Notes: a model not told the origin generated them from the sequence alone. A stretch of 64,000 nucleotides of DNA from Ligilactobacillus faecis (GCF_029889745.1 NZ_CP123639.1:1058501-1122500); one strand, 5' to 3'. Counted from the stretch's first letter, positions 45,025 to 54,381 are shown. Numbers and translations: made by a program.

Positions 45025-45477
45025 ATGACAGAGATCTTACGTGAGATCGGGATGATCGCGCGGGCGTTAGATTCGATCAGCAACATTGAGTTCAAAGAGC
45101 TCGAACTTGCTAAAGGGCAGTATCTTTATTTAGTTCGGATCTACGAGCACCCAGGGATCATCCAAGAAGAGCTCGCTGAACTGCTCAAAGTCGACAAGAC
45201 AACAGCTTCGCGGGCGTTAAAAAAATTAGTTTCAGCTGGGCTGATCACGCGCGAAAAAACAAAACAAAATCAAAAAAACAAGGCACTATTTGTGACCGAA
45301 AAAGGCGCGCGTTTATACGATCTCATCAAACGTGAACACGACCATTCAGAACAAGTCGCACTTTCAGGACTAGATCAGGCTGAGCAAGAGATCTTAGCGC
45401 GACTTTTAGTTAAAGTGCGTCAAAATGTTGCAACAGATTGGCGCTTTGTTAAAAAAGGAGGCAAACGAAAGTATTGA
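45025..45477 (+). CDS. MarR-family transcriptional regulator
   Basis: A 150-residue winged-helix regulator. The recognition region is IIQEELAELLKVDKTTASRALKKL followed by the wing GLITREKTKQNQKNK. The ATG at 45025 follows AAGGATGTGAG. It overlaps the acetyltransferase gene by 4 bases, so the two form an operon likely repressed by this protein through the palindrome at 44973. Its inducer is unknown. Confidence 0.88.
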   Translation: MTEILREIGMIARALDSISNIEFKELELAKGQYLYLVRIYEHPGIIQEELAELLKVDKTTASRALKKLVSAGLITREKTKQNQKNKALFVTEKGARLYDLIKREHDHSEQVALSGLDQAEQEILARLLVKVRQNVATDWRFVKKGGKRKY

Positions 45478-45995
45478 AAAAAGATCTACGACAAGTGACT
45501 GTTGCAGAAGTGAAAACTTTACAAGCTTTAAGTATCACAACTTTTAGTGAGACTTTTGCAACAACGAATGATCCAAAAGAATTAACACTTTATTTGCAAA
45601 AAGCGTATGCGTTAGAGAAATTGACGCGTGAATTACAAGATAAAGACTCTTGTTTTTATTTTGCATATTTAGATGGTGAATTGGCTGGCTATCTAAAGCT
45701 CAATGTCAACGAAGCGCAGACCGAGCAAGTTGCGTTAAATGCTCTTGAGATCGAACGGATCTATCTCAAGGCGGACTTTAAGCGCCAAGGATTAGGCCGT
45801 TTTTTGTTAGAACATGCGCTAAAGGTCGCAAAAGAAAAGCACTGTTCGACTGTTTGGCTCGGTGTTTGGGAAAAAAACTTTCCAGCATTAGCTTTTTATA
45901 AAAAGCTTGGTTTTACTGAGCAAGGTGCGCATTCATTTTTCCTAGGAAATGAAGAGCAGACCGATCTGATCATGGTCAAGCGCTTAGAGAACTAA
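45474..45995 (+). CDS. GNAT-family N-acetyltransferase
   Basis: A 173-residue acetyltransferase. LEIERIYLKADFKRQGLGRFL carries the acetyl-CoA motif A (R/Q-x-x-G-x-G/A), and AFYKKLGFTEQGAHSFFLG is the C-terminal motif B. The start is TTG after AAAGGAGG. Co-transcription with marR suggests a role in modifying a small amine or toxin sensed by that regulator; spermidine or other polyamines are possible. No substrate can be assigned from sequence. Confidence 0.88.
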   Translation: MKKDLRQVTVAEVKTLQALSITTFSETFATTNDPKELTLYLQKAYALEKLTRELQDKDSCFYFAYLDGELAGYLKLNVNEAQTEQVALNALEIERIYLKADFKRQGLGRFLLEHALKVAKEKHCSTVWLGVWEKNFPALAFYKKLGFTEQGAHSFFLGNEEQTDLIMVKRLEN

Positions 45996-46030
45996 AAAAA
46001 GCCCAAAGTTTTTTAACTTTGAGCTTTTTT
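45994..46030. terminator. Bidirectional terminator between the GNAT and dehydrogenase genes
   Basis: AAAAAAAGCCCAAAGTT pairs with AACTTTGAGCTTTTTT, serving both convergent genes. Confidence 0.83.
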
Positions 46031-46032
46031 AA

Positions 46033-47079
46033 TTATTCTGAAACGATGACCATCGATTTGATCGTCTTACGTTCTTGCATATCTTTATAAGCTTGATCGA
46101 TCTCGTCTAATTTATACGTGTCAGTAAAGACGCGCCCTGGATCGATATCACCGTCAAGGACGGCTTTTAATAAGAACTTCTTATCGTAAGTCGTAACTGA
46201 GGCCGAACCTCCGCCGATCGTGATGTTTTGGGCAAAAGTCGAACCTAACGGACGGTTGTTGTAGTGCGGGACTCCGACATAGCCGACCCGACCACCGTTG
46301 TGTAAAACACCAAGCGCTTGATCGATCGAAGCTTCCGTCCCAACACATTCAAGCGCAGCATCAGCTCCACCACCGAGGATCTCACGGACTTTTTTGATCC
46401 CTTCAGGGCCACGTTCAGCGACGACCGCAGTGGCCCCTGATTGAAGGGCCATTTCTTGGCGATCTTTGTGGCGACTCATCAAAACGATCTGCGAAGCGCC
46501 CCGCATTTTAGCAGCGATCACGGCACATTGCCCAACAGCACCATCACCGATCACGACGACTTTATCGCCTGGTTTGACATCAGCGACACGGGCTGCATGA
46601 TAACCAGTCGGCATCACATCAGCTAAAGTTAGTAATGATTTGAGCATGCCTTGCGTATAATCGGCTGGTTGTCCTGGGACCTTGACTAACGCCCAGTTAC
46701 CATAGTGGAAACGCACGTATTCAGATTGGAAACCACTTGACCAGTTGCTATAACCGGGATGGTTATCACAAGTGCCATCAAAACCGGCCCGACAAGCATC
46801 ACATTGACCACAACCGTGTGTAAAAGGCACGATCACAAAGTCGCCTGGTTTGACAGTCGTGATCGCTGAGCCGATCTCTTCTACGATGCCCAAAGCTTCG
46901 TGACCACTATTTTCTGAATGTGCTTCTTTGTTATCTCCGTGTGCATAAGACCAAAGATCTGAACCACAGACACAAGCATAAACGACTTTGATGATCACAT
47001 CGTCATCAGCTTGGAGTGTTGGTTTAGCAACATCTTCTACGATCATTTGGCCAGCTTTTTCAAAAATTGCTGATCTCAT
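46033..47079 (-). CDS. Zinc-dependent alcohol dehydrogenase family protein
   Basis: A 348-residue medium-chain dehydrogenase. CVCGSDLWSY and GHEALGIVEEIG hold the catalytic zinc ligands, CGQCDACRAGFDGTC the structural zinc site, and VIGDGAVGQCAVIAAK the Rossmann motif. AAAGGGGC precedes the ATG at 47079; the frame extends upstream to 47130 without a site. It is probably an NAD(P)-dependent dehydrogenase for small alcohols or aldehydes. The MerR regulator upstream, in the same direction, may control it. Confidence 0.9.
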   Translation of the reverse strand: MRSAIFEKAGQMIVEDVAKPTLQADDDVIIKVVYACVCGSDLWSYAHGDNKEAHSENSGHEALGIVEEIGSAITTVKPGDFVIVPFTHGCGQCDACRAGFDGTCDNHPGYSNWSSGFQSEYVRFHYGNWALVKVPGQPADYTQGMLKSLLTLADVMPTGYHAARVADVKPGDKVVVIGDGAVGQCAVIAAKMRGASQIVLMSRHKDRQEMALQSGATAVVAERGPEGIKKVREILGGGADAALECVGTEASIDQALGVLHNGGRVGYVGVPHYNNRPLGSTFAQNITIGGGSASVTTYDKKFLLKAVLDGDIDPGRVFTDTYKLDEIDQAYKDMQERKTIKSMVIVSE

Positions 47080-47181
47080 ATAAAAAGCCCCTTTCAATTT
47101 ATTACTTACATTATAAAAGATAGTAAACAATATATCTAATGCTTAATCTTAATAGTTAAACATACCTCAAGTGAATAGTAG

Positions 47182-48012
47182 TTAGTCTTTGAGCGGAATA
47201 CGTAATTCAGTTACAAATTTGTTATTAGGTGCCTTTGTATAAGTGAGAGGAAATGAGATCTCTTCAACTTCAACGTCACTTTTTTTATAGTTAGTTTGAT
47301 ATGCGTCTAAAAGCTTTTGGTAATGTTTAAGGTAATCTACTGTTGACCAATTAAACGCAATGCAAAGCATTTTTGTAGATTTGACCTTAACGATCTCAAA
47401 GGAATCTGTGATCTCGATTTCACGATAAAGAGGCATGAGTAATTTTGAGTAGACGATCTTTTCTAGGCTAGTATATGTTTTGAGAGGAAAACAAAAGCTG
47501 TATTGAAGTGGAGCTACAGCCTGGTTTTTTTCAAGTTGTTTTGTCAAGCTTCTAACTGCTTTGTCAGGAGTATCTAAAGGTGTTAAATTTGTCGTTGGCG
47601 TGATAGTTAAGAGTGTTCTCTTAGGTAAAATGCGTTGATAAACTTCGCCGAAAGGACGGCTTTGTAAGAAATCTTGTGTTTTTAGCTGAAATTGTTGGTA
47701 ATTTAGAGCTTGTTTTAGTTCATAAAGATGGGCGATCTTAGTATCTATCAAACGTGATTGTTCTTGTAAAGCAGAAGAAAGCTCCTGCGCTGGAAGTTTG
47801 AGCAGTTCTTTGATCTCTTTTAAAGGTAGTTCTAAGTGACGTAAGTATTTTATGATATCTAAGTAAAAAAGTTGATCGACTGAGTAATAACGGTAATTAC
47901 TTTGGGGATCAATAAAAGCGGGTGTAAAAAGTTCTAGTTGATCATAATAGCGTAATGTTTGGATCGAAACATTGCTGAGCTTGGACATCTCTCCGATCGA
48001 TAGATAATTCAT
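47182..48012 (-). CDS. MerR-family regulator with effector-binding domain
   Basis: A 276-residue activator. The N-terminal helix-turn-helix (LSIGEMSKLSNVSIQTLRYYDQ) and dimerisation coil (about 75-115) precede a GyrI-like effector domain of about 150 residues, the BmrR arrangement. AAAGAGGTC precedes the ATG at 48012. It is divergent from the ureohydrolase gene with only 81 bases between and in line with the alcohol dehydrogenase, so either may be its target. Confidence 0.85.
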   Translation of the reverse strand: MNYLSIGEMSKLSNVSIQTLRYYDQLELFTPAFIDPQSNYRYYSVDQLFYLDIIKYLRHLELPLKEIKELLKLPAQELSSALQEQSRLIDTKIAHLYELKQALNYQQFQLKTQDFLQSRPFGEVYQRILPKRTLLTITPTTNLTPLDTPDKAVRSLTKQLEKNQAVAPLQYSFCFPLKTYTSLEKIVYSKLLMPLYREIEITDSFEIVKVKSTKMLCIAFNWSTVDYLKHYQKLLDAYQTNYKKSDVEVEEISFPLTYTKAPNNKFVTELRIPLKD

Positions 48013-48093
48013 TTTTTGACCTCTTTCCACTTGACTCTCTAGTAACTATAAACTTTACAGTATGAGTATATCACAAAGAAATGAGGAACTGAT

Positions 48094-48951
48094 ATGAGTA
48101 CTTTAAGATTGTTGATCCCAGATTGGCAAGGGGGAAATAGACCTGAATATTATTTAGGTGCTAAACTTTTAGCTGCTTTAGCTCCAAAAAGCCAAAAACA
48201 AGAACAAGTTGAGATCAAAGTAGCTAGGACAACGACAAAAGTAGAACTTGAAAATGGGGTTCACGCTCAAAGTGCCTTGAGCGAACAAATCAAAAAGACT
48301 AAAGAAGTTTTAAATAAAAAGGCGCCTACTAAAGTGATCACTTTAGGTGGAACGTGTTTTATCTCTCAGGCTCCATTTGATTACTTGCATGCTAAATACC
48401 AAGAAAAACTAGGTATCATTTGGCTAGATGCACATCCAGATGTATCGACTCCAGAAGATTTCACGAATGAGCATGCGATGGTTTTGGGGAACCTCTTACA
48501 TGCTGGACATAAAAAGTTAGCTCAACAAGTTGAAGCACCACTTGATCCCAAAAGTATTTTATATGTAGGTCTACAAAAGTTAAATGCTTATGAAGTTGAC
48601 CGTTTAGCACAATTAGGGATAAAATATCACGATCAAACTGCAGGGGCATTACCGTTAGAGGCTATCCAAGCTTGGATCGATGCGAATGGTTTTACGAAAT
48701 TAGCGATCCATTTTGACGTCGATGTTTTAGCTCCGACCGATTTCCATTCGCTATACTTTGCAGAGCCAAATGTTAAAGCTTACTCAGCTTCAGCTGGACA
48801 GATGAGTTTTGCCGAAGTTAGTGCGCTTTTAAAGATGCTCTCGAGCCAAAATGAAGTTGTTGGTTTGAGCATTGCAGAATATCTTCCGTGGGATGCATTA
48901 CGATTAAATCAGCTTTTTGAGCAGCTAGATATCTTTCAAGCAGATCGATGA
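48094..48951 (+). CDS. Arginase/agmatinase-family protein with altered metal site
   Basis: A 285-residue ureohydrolase-fold protein. The DAHPD motif (112-116), a His127 in NEHAMV and a HFDVDVLAP motif support the fold. The first metal motif, usually GGDHS, reads GGTCF (85-89), so an Asp and a His ligand are lost. Activity may be changed or absent, or Cys88 may replace the ligand. ATGAGGAACTG lies before the ATG. It is divergent from the merR gene. A formiminoglutamase or agmatinase role cannot be distinguished. Confidence 0.82.
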   Translation: MSTLRLLIPDWQGGNRPEYYLGAKLLAALAPKSQKQEQVEIKVARTTTKVELENGVHAQSALSEQIKKTKEVLNKKAPTKVITLGGTCFISQAPFDYLHAKYQEKLGIIWLDAHPDVSTPEDFTNEHAMVLGNLLHAGHKKLAQQVEAPLDPKSILYVGLQKLNAYEVDRLAQLGIKYHDQTAGALPLEAIQAWIDANGFTKLAIHFDVDVLAPTDFHSLYFAEPNVKAYSASAGQMSFAEVSALLKMLSSQNEVVGLSIAEYLPWDALRLNQLFEQLDIFQADR

Positions 48952-48952
48952 G

Positions 48953-48984
48953 AAACTTGGTGTCAAAATGGCACCAAGTTTTTT
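48953..48984 (+). terminator. Terminator of the ureohydrolase gene
   Basis: AAACTTGGTG pairs with CACCAAGTTT, followed by Ts. Confidence 0.85.
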
Positions 48985-49075
48985 AGTATTTATACGTTTT
49001 AGCTATATAATTTCATTACATATAAGTATTTAACATGGCTAATGAAAATTGGTAGGATAAAGACAACAGTTCGAG

Positions 49076-49601
49076 ATGATAACTGCTGATAAATTGACCA
49101 ATATCACTCAAACAGCTTTAAAAAATCAAGCGCTTTTGCAAAGCTTGAATAGTCGACCAGCATCTCAAGCTGAGATCCGCCAAGTTTTAAGAGAAGTCAT
49201 CGGGCAAACGATCGATCCTTCAGTTGAGATCCGGTTACCACTTTGCAGTGACTATGGGGCGAATTTAAAATTAGGTAAAGAGATCTTCATCAATAGTGGT
49301 GTTATGTTTACTGATCTTTTGGGGATCGAGATCGAAGACCACGTATTGATCGGGCCCAATGTGACCCTTGTTTCAGTGGAGCACCCCCTTGAACCTAAAG
49401 AGCGCCGTGGGGTCTGCTTAAAACCAGTTTTGATCAAGCAAAATGCTTGGCTCGGCGCTAATTGCCACGATCTTATCCGGAGTGACGGTCGGCCAAAATG
49501 CTGTTGTTGCTGCTGGTGCAGTCGTGACTAAAGATTTTCCTGAAAATACAGTCGTAGCTGGGATTCCAGCACGAGTTAGCAAAGAGATCGGAGGAAATTA
49601 A
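49076..49601 (+). pseudogene. Hexapeptide-repeat acetyltransferase with a +1 frameshift
   Basis: Frame 1 (49076 on) reads a maltose/galactoside O-acetyltransferase-like protein: IRLPLCSDYGANLKLGKEIF, GPNVTLVSVEHPLEPKERR. At 49460-49463 (AATT) an extra T shifts the frame into junk ending at 49531. Removing one T continues [20 protein letters not shown] ... [20 protein letters not shown] to a stop at 49599-49601. The restored protein would be about 174 residues, the family size. A sequencing error is possible. The downstream esterase gene starts 2 bases after the end, so they share a transcript. Confidence 0.75.
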
Positions 49602-49602
49602 A

Positions 49603-50559
49603 ATGTCATTTGGATATATCACACCCTTAGCTAAAAACGTGACCCGTAAAAAGATCACTTTTAAAAATCGTTATGGTTTAGAATTAGCCGGCGATCTTTA
49701 TTTTACAAAAACATTAGATGAAACTAAAACTTATCCCGCTTTGATCGTAGGTGCACCGTATGGGGGCGTTAAAGAGCAAGGACCAGCAGTCTACGCTAAT
49801 GAATTAGCTAAACGTGGCTTTGTTGTCTTGACGTTTGATCAAGCTAATATGGGAGAGTCAGCTGGCAAAGTCAGACGAGCGTCTTCACCAGAACTTTTTG
49901 CAGAATCATTTAGTGCAGCGGTTGACTTTTTAGGGGTCGAAGTACCTTTTGTTGAACGCGAAAAGATCGGCGTGATCGGGATCTGTGGTTCAGGTGGTTT
50001 TGCTTTAGCAGCCGCTGCCGTCGATCCCCGGATCAAAGCTGTTGCAACAGCTTCAATGTATGACATCACTGATGTCCGGGGCATGCTTGGGTTGAGTGAA
50101 ACAGAACTTGCCAAGATGAAAGCAGAGTTGGCAAAACAACGTTGGGAAGATTATGCAAATGAGATCCCAGAGTATAAGCCCAGCTTTCCAACGCGTCCGT
50201 ATCCAGCTGTGGACGCTTTGCCACAAACTGATCCAGTCACTAATGAATGGGATCGTTTCTACGCTGTGCCTCGTGGTTTTCATGCGCATGCACGGGGAAA
50301 TTTCACGACGACTTCCAGTCTTGCGATGCTACAATTTCCAGCTTTAGCTTATATTGCTGAGATCGCTCCGCGCCCCGTACTCTTTATCGTAGGCGACAAG
50401 GCGCATTCACGAGCCTTTTCTAAACGTGCTTATGATCTAGCTAAAGAGCCTAAAGAGATCTACGTTGTAGCTGAAAGTGAGCATATTGATCTTTACGATC
50501 GTGTGGATAAGATCCCCTTTGAAAAATTACAGACCTTCTTTACTGAAGCATTCAAATGA
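49603..50559 (+). CDS. Alpha/beta hydrolase (dienelactone hydrolase/YcjY-like)
   Basis: A 318-residue hydrolase. GICGSGGFALAAAAVDPRIKAV is the nucleophile elbow with the catalytic Ser in CGSGG. The C-terminal RPVLFIVGDKAHSRAFS and SEHIDLYDR stretches supply Asp and His. GGAGG precedes the ATG. No signal peptide, so cytosolic. Coupled to the acetyltransferase frame upstream, which suggests acetyl ester chemistry, but the substrate is unknown. Confidence 0.88.
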   Translation: MSFGYITPLAKNVTRKKITFKNRYGLELAGDLYFTKTLDETKTYPALIVGAPYGGVKEQGPAVYANELAKRGFVVLTFDQANMGESAGKVRRASSPELFAESFSAAVDFLGVEVPFVEREKIGVIGICGSGGFALAAAAVDPRIKAVATASMYDITDVRGMLGLSETELAKMKAELAKQRWEDYANEIPEYKPSFPTRPYPAVDALPQTDPVTNEWDRFYAVPRGFHAHARGNFTTTSSLAMLQFPALAYIAEIAPRPVLFIVGDKAHSRAFSKRAYDLAKEPKEIYVVAESEHIDLYDRVDKIPFEKLQTFFTEAFK

Positions 50560-50563
50560 CCAC

Positions 50564-50596
50564 AAAAAAATGGAAGCTAGTTGGCTTCCATTTTTT
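50564..50596. terminator. Bidirectional terminator between the hydrolase and MetE-like genes
   Basis: AAAAAAATGGAAGC pairs with GCTTCCATTTTTT. Confidence 0.84.
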
Positions 50597-50603
50597 GTAA
50601 TCA

Positions 50604-51710
50604 TTATTCCCAGATCTGTTTAGCTGTTTTGACGACGAGTTCGACTTTTGCCCATTGTTCTTCTTCAGTCAGTTTATTGCCTTCTTCTGTTGAAGCAAAA
50701 CCACACTGAGTCGAAAGACCGAGATTTTCTAACGGAACGAGCTGAGCAGCTTCAGCGATACGAGCTTTCAGTTTTGCACTGTCTTCTAATTGTGGTGTTT
50801 TTGAAGTAACAAGCCCTAAAATGATCTTGACGTTTGGACGTTTGTTCCAGATCTCCTTTAAGGCAGTAAAATCGCCAGAACGTTCATCGTCGTACTCTAA
50901 GAACAGTTCGTCATAATGTAATAAGCTCAAATAAGGTGCGATCACGTCGTAACTTCCGCTAAAGAGATAAGTCGACTTGAAGTTGCCACGACAAATATGT
51001 GTTGTGACAGTCATATCGGCAGGGACTTTTTCTAACATCTTATTGATGACAAAGACCGAATCTTTCGCTAATGCCAAATATTTATCCCGTTTTTCGCCTG
51101 TCGTTTCATTTAATTTGCTGATCAAAAAGGCCCAAGTCGTATCATCAAATTGAAGATAACGACAGCCCAGATCATAAAAATGTTGGATCATTTCGGCATA
51201 AGTTTTGGCAAGACCCTTTAAGAAGTCTTCCCAGTTAGCGTAGAAAAGCTCATAGTTTTTACTACGATCATCGCGGAAGAAAAGCGTTGGTGAAGGGATC
51301 GTTTCTTTAGCAACGACTCCTTTTGGCACGATGCTTTTCAAATATGCAAATTGTTTAAAGAAGGGGTGGTCGGGATTGCTTGCCAAGCGGCCGCCCAATT
51401 CAACGTTGTCAGTGCGTGTTTTTTCACCGTGAAACTTATAACTTTCGTGGCGATCAACATGTTTGACGCCTTTTAAGCCTAAGAGAAAGTCTAAATGCCA
51501 CCAACTCCGGCCAAATTCACCATCAGTTGCATCTTTTAAGCCAAGTTTAGCTTGTTTTTCAACAACACGTTTGATCTCTTTTTTCAAGATCTCATCGTAA
51601 TTTGCCTGATCGATCTTATGTGCTAAAAGATCTGCTTTTACGTGTTGCAACTTATTTGGTCGCAAAAAACTACCAACAACGTCATAGTGTGAACTGAATT
51701 TTTCACTCAT
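50604..51710 (-). CDS. Cobalamin-independent methionine synthase-like protein (YxjG/YxjH type)
   Basis: A 368-residue protein corresponding to the catalytic C-terminal domain of MetE. THICRGNFKST and STQCGFASTEEGNKL contain the zinc ligands His and Cys, and LQFDDTTWAFL the conserved substrate Asp. Such short forms methylate homocysteine from S-methylated or other donors. AAGGGGGC precedes the ATG. The leader shows a GTGAAG ... CTTCAC hairpin at 51731-51748 but no recognisable T-box or SAM riboswitch. Confidence 0.88.
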   Translation of the reverse strand: MSEKFSSHYDVVGSFLRPNKLQHVKADLLAHKIDQANYDEILKKEIKRVVEKQAKLGLKDATDGEFGRSWWHLDFLLGLKGVKHVDRHESYKFHGEKTRTDNVELGGRLASNPDHPFFKQFAYLKSIVPKGVVAKETIPSPTLFFRDDRSKNYELFYANWEDFLKGLAKTYAEMIQHFYDLGCRYLQFDDTTWAFLISKLNETTGEKRDKYLALAKDSVFVINKMLEKVPADMTVTTHICRGNFKSTYLFSGSYDVIAPYLSLLHYDELFLEYDDERSGDFTALKEIWNKRPNVKIILGLVTSKTPQLEDSAKLKARIAEAAQLVPLENLGLSTQCGFASTEEGNKLTEEEQWAKVELVVKTAKQIWE

Positions 51711-52241
51711 AAATATTGCCCCCTTGAGATCGTGAAGAAATACTTCACGTTACTTTAAGGATAACTCTGATCTTCAACTTAGACAAAGAAAAACAATTTT
51801 AAGTTTTGGAGGAAAAATCTTATTGCCACCTAGTTATTTACATAGAGCTGCTGATAAATAGCTATTATATAAAATGTAAACAAATATAACTTTTATCTTC
51901 TTAAATTTAGTTAATACTGGCAACACCAGTATTTTTATATCCTAACTTAGACAGGTTTAGGATGTATCTTACTTCACTATATTTCTGTTAGCTGCATTCG
52001 GACTTTGCTGTTTTTCGGACGAACATTTCAGCTTTTTTAGAGACTAAAACCGATCCAAGACGTAAGTTGCTTTTTTTGACAGATCGAAGTGCAAAACTTG
52101 ATCTTTACGCCGCTTATTTGAAAAGCGAACGAGCTGAGTTACAAACTTTGATCGAACGACTTAAAGTTTCCTTACAAAAATGTGCTCTAAAAGGTGTAAG
52201 ATAGAATTTAGCAGGACAACTGCTAGAAAGAAGTGACTATT
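51711..52241. other. 531-base gap with a coding remnant
   Basis: Besides the promoter side of the MetE-like gene, ACTGG/CCAGT at 51915-51931 forms a short terminator-like hairpin with T5. An open frame of 70 codons without a start runs from 51992 to 52204 and is listed separately. The remainder is AT-rich with nothing recognised. Confidence 0.45.
51992..52204 (+). pseudogene. C-terminal remnant of an unknown gene
   Basis: The frame reads ISAFLETKTDPRRKLLFLTD then RSAKLDLYAAYLKSERAELQ and a basic tail, with a helical, coiled-coil-like character and host codon use. No ATG or ribosome site is visible and the upstream part is stopped, so it looks like the end of a deleted gene. No family was recognised. 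Confidence 0.4.
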
Positions 52242-53540
52242 GTGAAAAAGAGCTTTGCAGTGAGCGAAGAAGCGCTTGTCAAGCTCTATATTTTATTGCC
52301 CAATATAGTGTTTGCTTTTTTGATCGATGTCAAAAAAGACGATGGGACATTACATACAGCGTTACCGTTTATTTTGCTATACTGTTTTCAAAAAATGGGG
52401 ATCTTTACGCTAGATAGTTTTGGTAAGATCACGAATTACTTGAAAGTTTTACGGGTAGCCTTGAGTTTAGCGTTACTTGGAAGTTGTTTGGCGCTTATAG
52501 GTGTAAGTGGACACAAAGAGATCTTGATCGATCTTGGAGCGATCCTTTTAGGGAGTGGGCTTTCGTGTTTACCCCTTTTAGATAAAGAGGCTTTTGGATC
52601 TCGTTTGCCTAAGATCAAGCGTTGGGCGCTAGTTTTAACGTTTGTCATTATTGGACTTGTCAGCTTGGCGATCAAGTATCAAGCTAAATTTTTTGAGCTC
52701 TTACTATTAGTCGGGTTGCTCGGCGGAGCATGGCTCAATGCTTTTTTAGCTCCGACTTCAAAGGAAAAGATGCTAGACCACCTTACGATCAAATGGCGTT
52801 CGTTTGTGCCTGCTGGGACGATCTTTATCTTATATGCGATGATCAGGACTTACCGGCAAACAGCTTTGATCTCGGATTTTGAATGGATGCTGATCTTTTG
52901 TGGGATCATCTTGCTCTCGTTTATTTATAAAAATATGTTCAACATTTTTGAGCAGACTTACCAATTTTGGTTAGGGGCTTTGAAAAATTTTCTCGTGATC
53001 TATACGCTTTTTTGGCTATTTGTTTTAGGGAAGATGCAAGAGATCATGCTAGCCTTTGTGATCTTGATCGTAAGTGGGCTTTTGGCTAGTCAGATCATAC
53101 AAAAACTTGCCCCTAAAAAATTATTTGGAGCTGAAGTATGGGCCTATTTAGGAACGCTTATCGGTCTTTTAGGGATGATCTTACCCAAGACATATTTAGT
53201 TGGCCTATTTTGTGCTTGTCTTTGTTCAAGCGTAGCAGATAAACTCAACACTCAAGTGGGCGAAAATGTTGATCAGACAGGTAAGGTCAAAACATTAGGA
53301 AGTGTTGTGCAACAGATCTTTTTAGGAGCAACGATCGAATTTGTTTCCTTAGTGATGCTGCATAGTCCCCAAGCTTTGATCTATCCGACAGTTTATCACC
53401 AAACTAAAGCTAGCTATTATTTACCTGCGATCACTGTGCGAGTGATCTTGATCACAGTATTTATCATCAGTGGGAGCTTGATCTTTTTTAGAAAATATAA
53501 ACAACAAGTAATACACCAAAAAGAGGCAGGTCATGTGTGA
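52242..53540 (+). CDS. Polytopic membrane protein of unknown function
   Basis: A product of about 432 residues with about 12 hydrophobic segments (for example ILLPNIVFAFLIDV, LALLGSCLALIGV, AFVILIVSGLLASQII). GTG at 52242 lies 9 bases after AAAGAAG; a GTG at 52233 also fits. The pattern of helices recalls transporters, but I see no diagnostic motif, so no function is proposed. A cytoplasmic loop with CLCSSVADKLNTQVGENVDQ is the most distinctive stretch. Not obviously linked to its neighbours. Confidence 0.7.
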   Translation: MKKSFAVSEEALVKLYILLPNIVFAFLIDVKKDDGTLHTALPFILLYCFQKMGIFTLDSFGKITNYLKVLRVALSLALLGSCLALIGVSGHKEILIDLGAILLGSGLSCLPLLDKEAFGSRLPKIKRWALVLTFVIIGLVSLAIKYQAKFFELLLLVGLLGGAWLNAFLAPTSKEKMLDHLTIKWRSFVPAGTIFILYAMIRTYRQTALISDFEWMLIFCGIILLSFIYKNMFNIFEQTYQFWLGALKNFLVIYTLFWLFVLGKMQEIMLAFVILIVSGLLASQIIQKLAPKKLFGAEVWAYLGTLIGLLGMILPKTYLVGLFCACLCSSVADKLNTQVGENVDQTGKVKTLGSVVQQIFLGATIEFVSLVMLHSPQALIYPTVYHQTKASYYLPAITVRVILITVFIISGSLIFFRKYKQQVIHQKEAGHV

Positions 53541-53675
53541 CCTACCACTTTTTGGATATTTTCACTATTTGAAATGAGTGTTAGGAAAATGGCTCTTTGG
53601 GGATCTGAGCTAAAATTTGCCAAGTAAGGCGAGAAAGTGTTAACATAGACAAAATCAGAAACGGGGGTGTGTTCA

Positions 53676-54314
53676 ATGGGAATGCATGAATATTTAAAGA
53701 GCTTAAGTGATCTTGAGATGATCAATCGAGCTCCAGGATATTTTAAATTTGAAGAGCATAATGTGGCCGCACATTCATTCAAAGTGACACAAGCAGCTCA
53801 AATGTTAGGGGATATCGAAGAACACGCTGGCCAAGAGATCGACTGGCGCGCGCTTTACGAAAAGGCACTCAATCATGATTATACCGAGCGCTTTATCGGT
53901 GATATCAAAACACCAGTCAAGTATGCGACTAAAGAATTACGGACGATGCTAGCTAAAGTCGATGAATCTTTGACGGAAAATTTCATCCAAACAGAACTTC
54001 CCGAAGAATTTCGAAAAGCTTATGAAAGACGTTTTGCAGAAGGCAAAGATCAAACACTTGAAGGCAAAATCTTGGCAGTGGCTGATAAGATCGATTTGAT
54101 GTATGAATCGTTTGGCGAGATCCAAAAAGGAAACCCAGAACCAGTCTATATGGATATTTATTGCTCGAGTTTAAAAGCGATCATGAAATTCAATGATATG
54201 GTCAGTGTCCAATACTTTTTACGTAATATTTTGCCAGAACTTTTAAAAGATAATGCAAAAGCTAACGCGCAAAATCAATTAGCGATCATGACGACTCAGA
54301 TCTTGCAAGGTTAA
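53676..54314 (+). CDS. HD-domain nucleotidase (YfbR-like)
   Basis: A 212-residue metal-dependent phosphohydrolase. HNVAAHSFKVTQAAQML and LNHDYTERFIGDIKTPVKY are the H...HD metal site, and KILAVADKIDLMYES holds the final Asp. YfbR members dephosphorylate deoxynucleoside 5'-monophosphates. GGGGGTGTG precedes the ATG at 53676. The ndk gene follows after 67 bases, so both may be in nucleotide balance, though ndk has its own leader. Confidence 0.85.
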   Translation: MGMHEYLKSLSDLEMINRAPGYFKFEEHNVAAHSFKVTQAAQMLGDIEEHAGQEIDWRALYEKALNHDYTERFIGDIKTPVKYATKELRTMLAKVDESLTENFIQTELPEEFRKAYERRFAEGKDQTLEGKILAVADKIDLMYESFGEIQKGNPEPVYMDIYCSSLKAIMKFNDMVSVQYFLRNILPELLKDNAKANAQNQLAIMTTQILQG

Positions 54315-54381
54315 AGTGATTTTAGTATCTTTTTTTGGCCGGCAGTGGTATCTTAATAGACGTAGATAGGGGGCATGCCAC

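Noticed and set aside
50153-50347. Second plus-strand frame inside the alpha/beta hydrolase gene
   Set aside because: It is a shadow within a gene with a clear nucleophile elbow and has no ribosome site.
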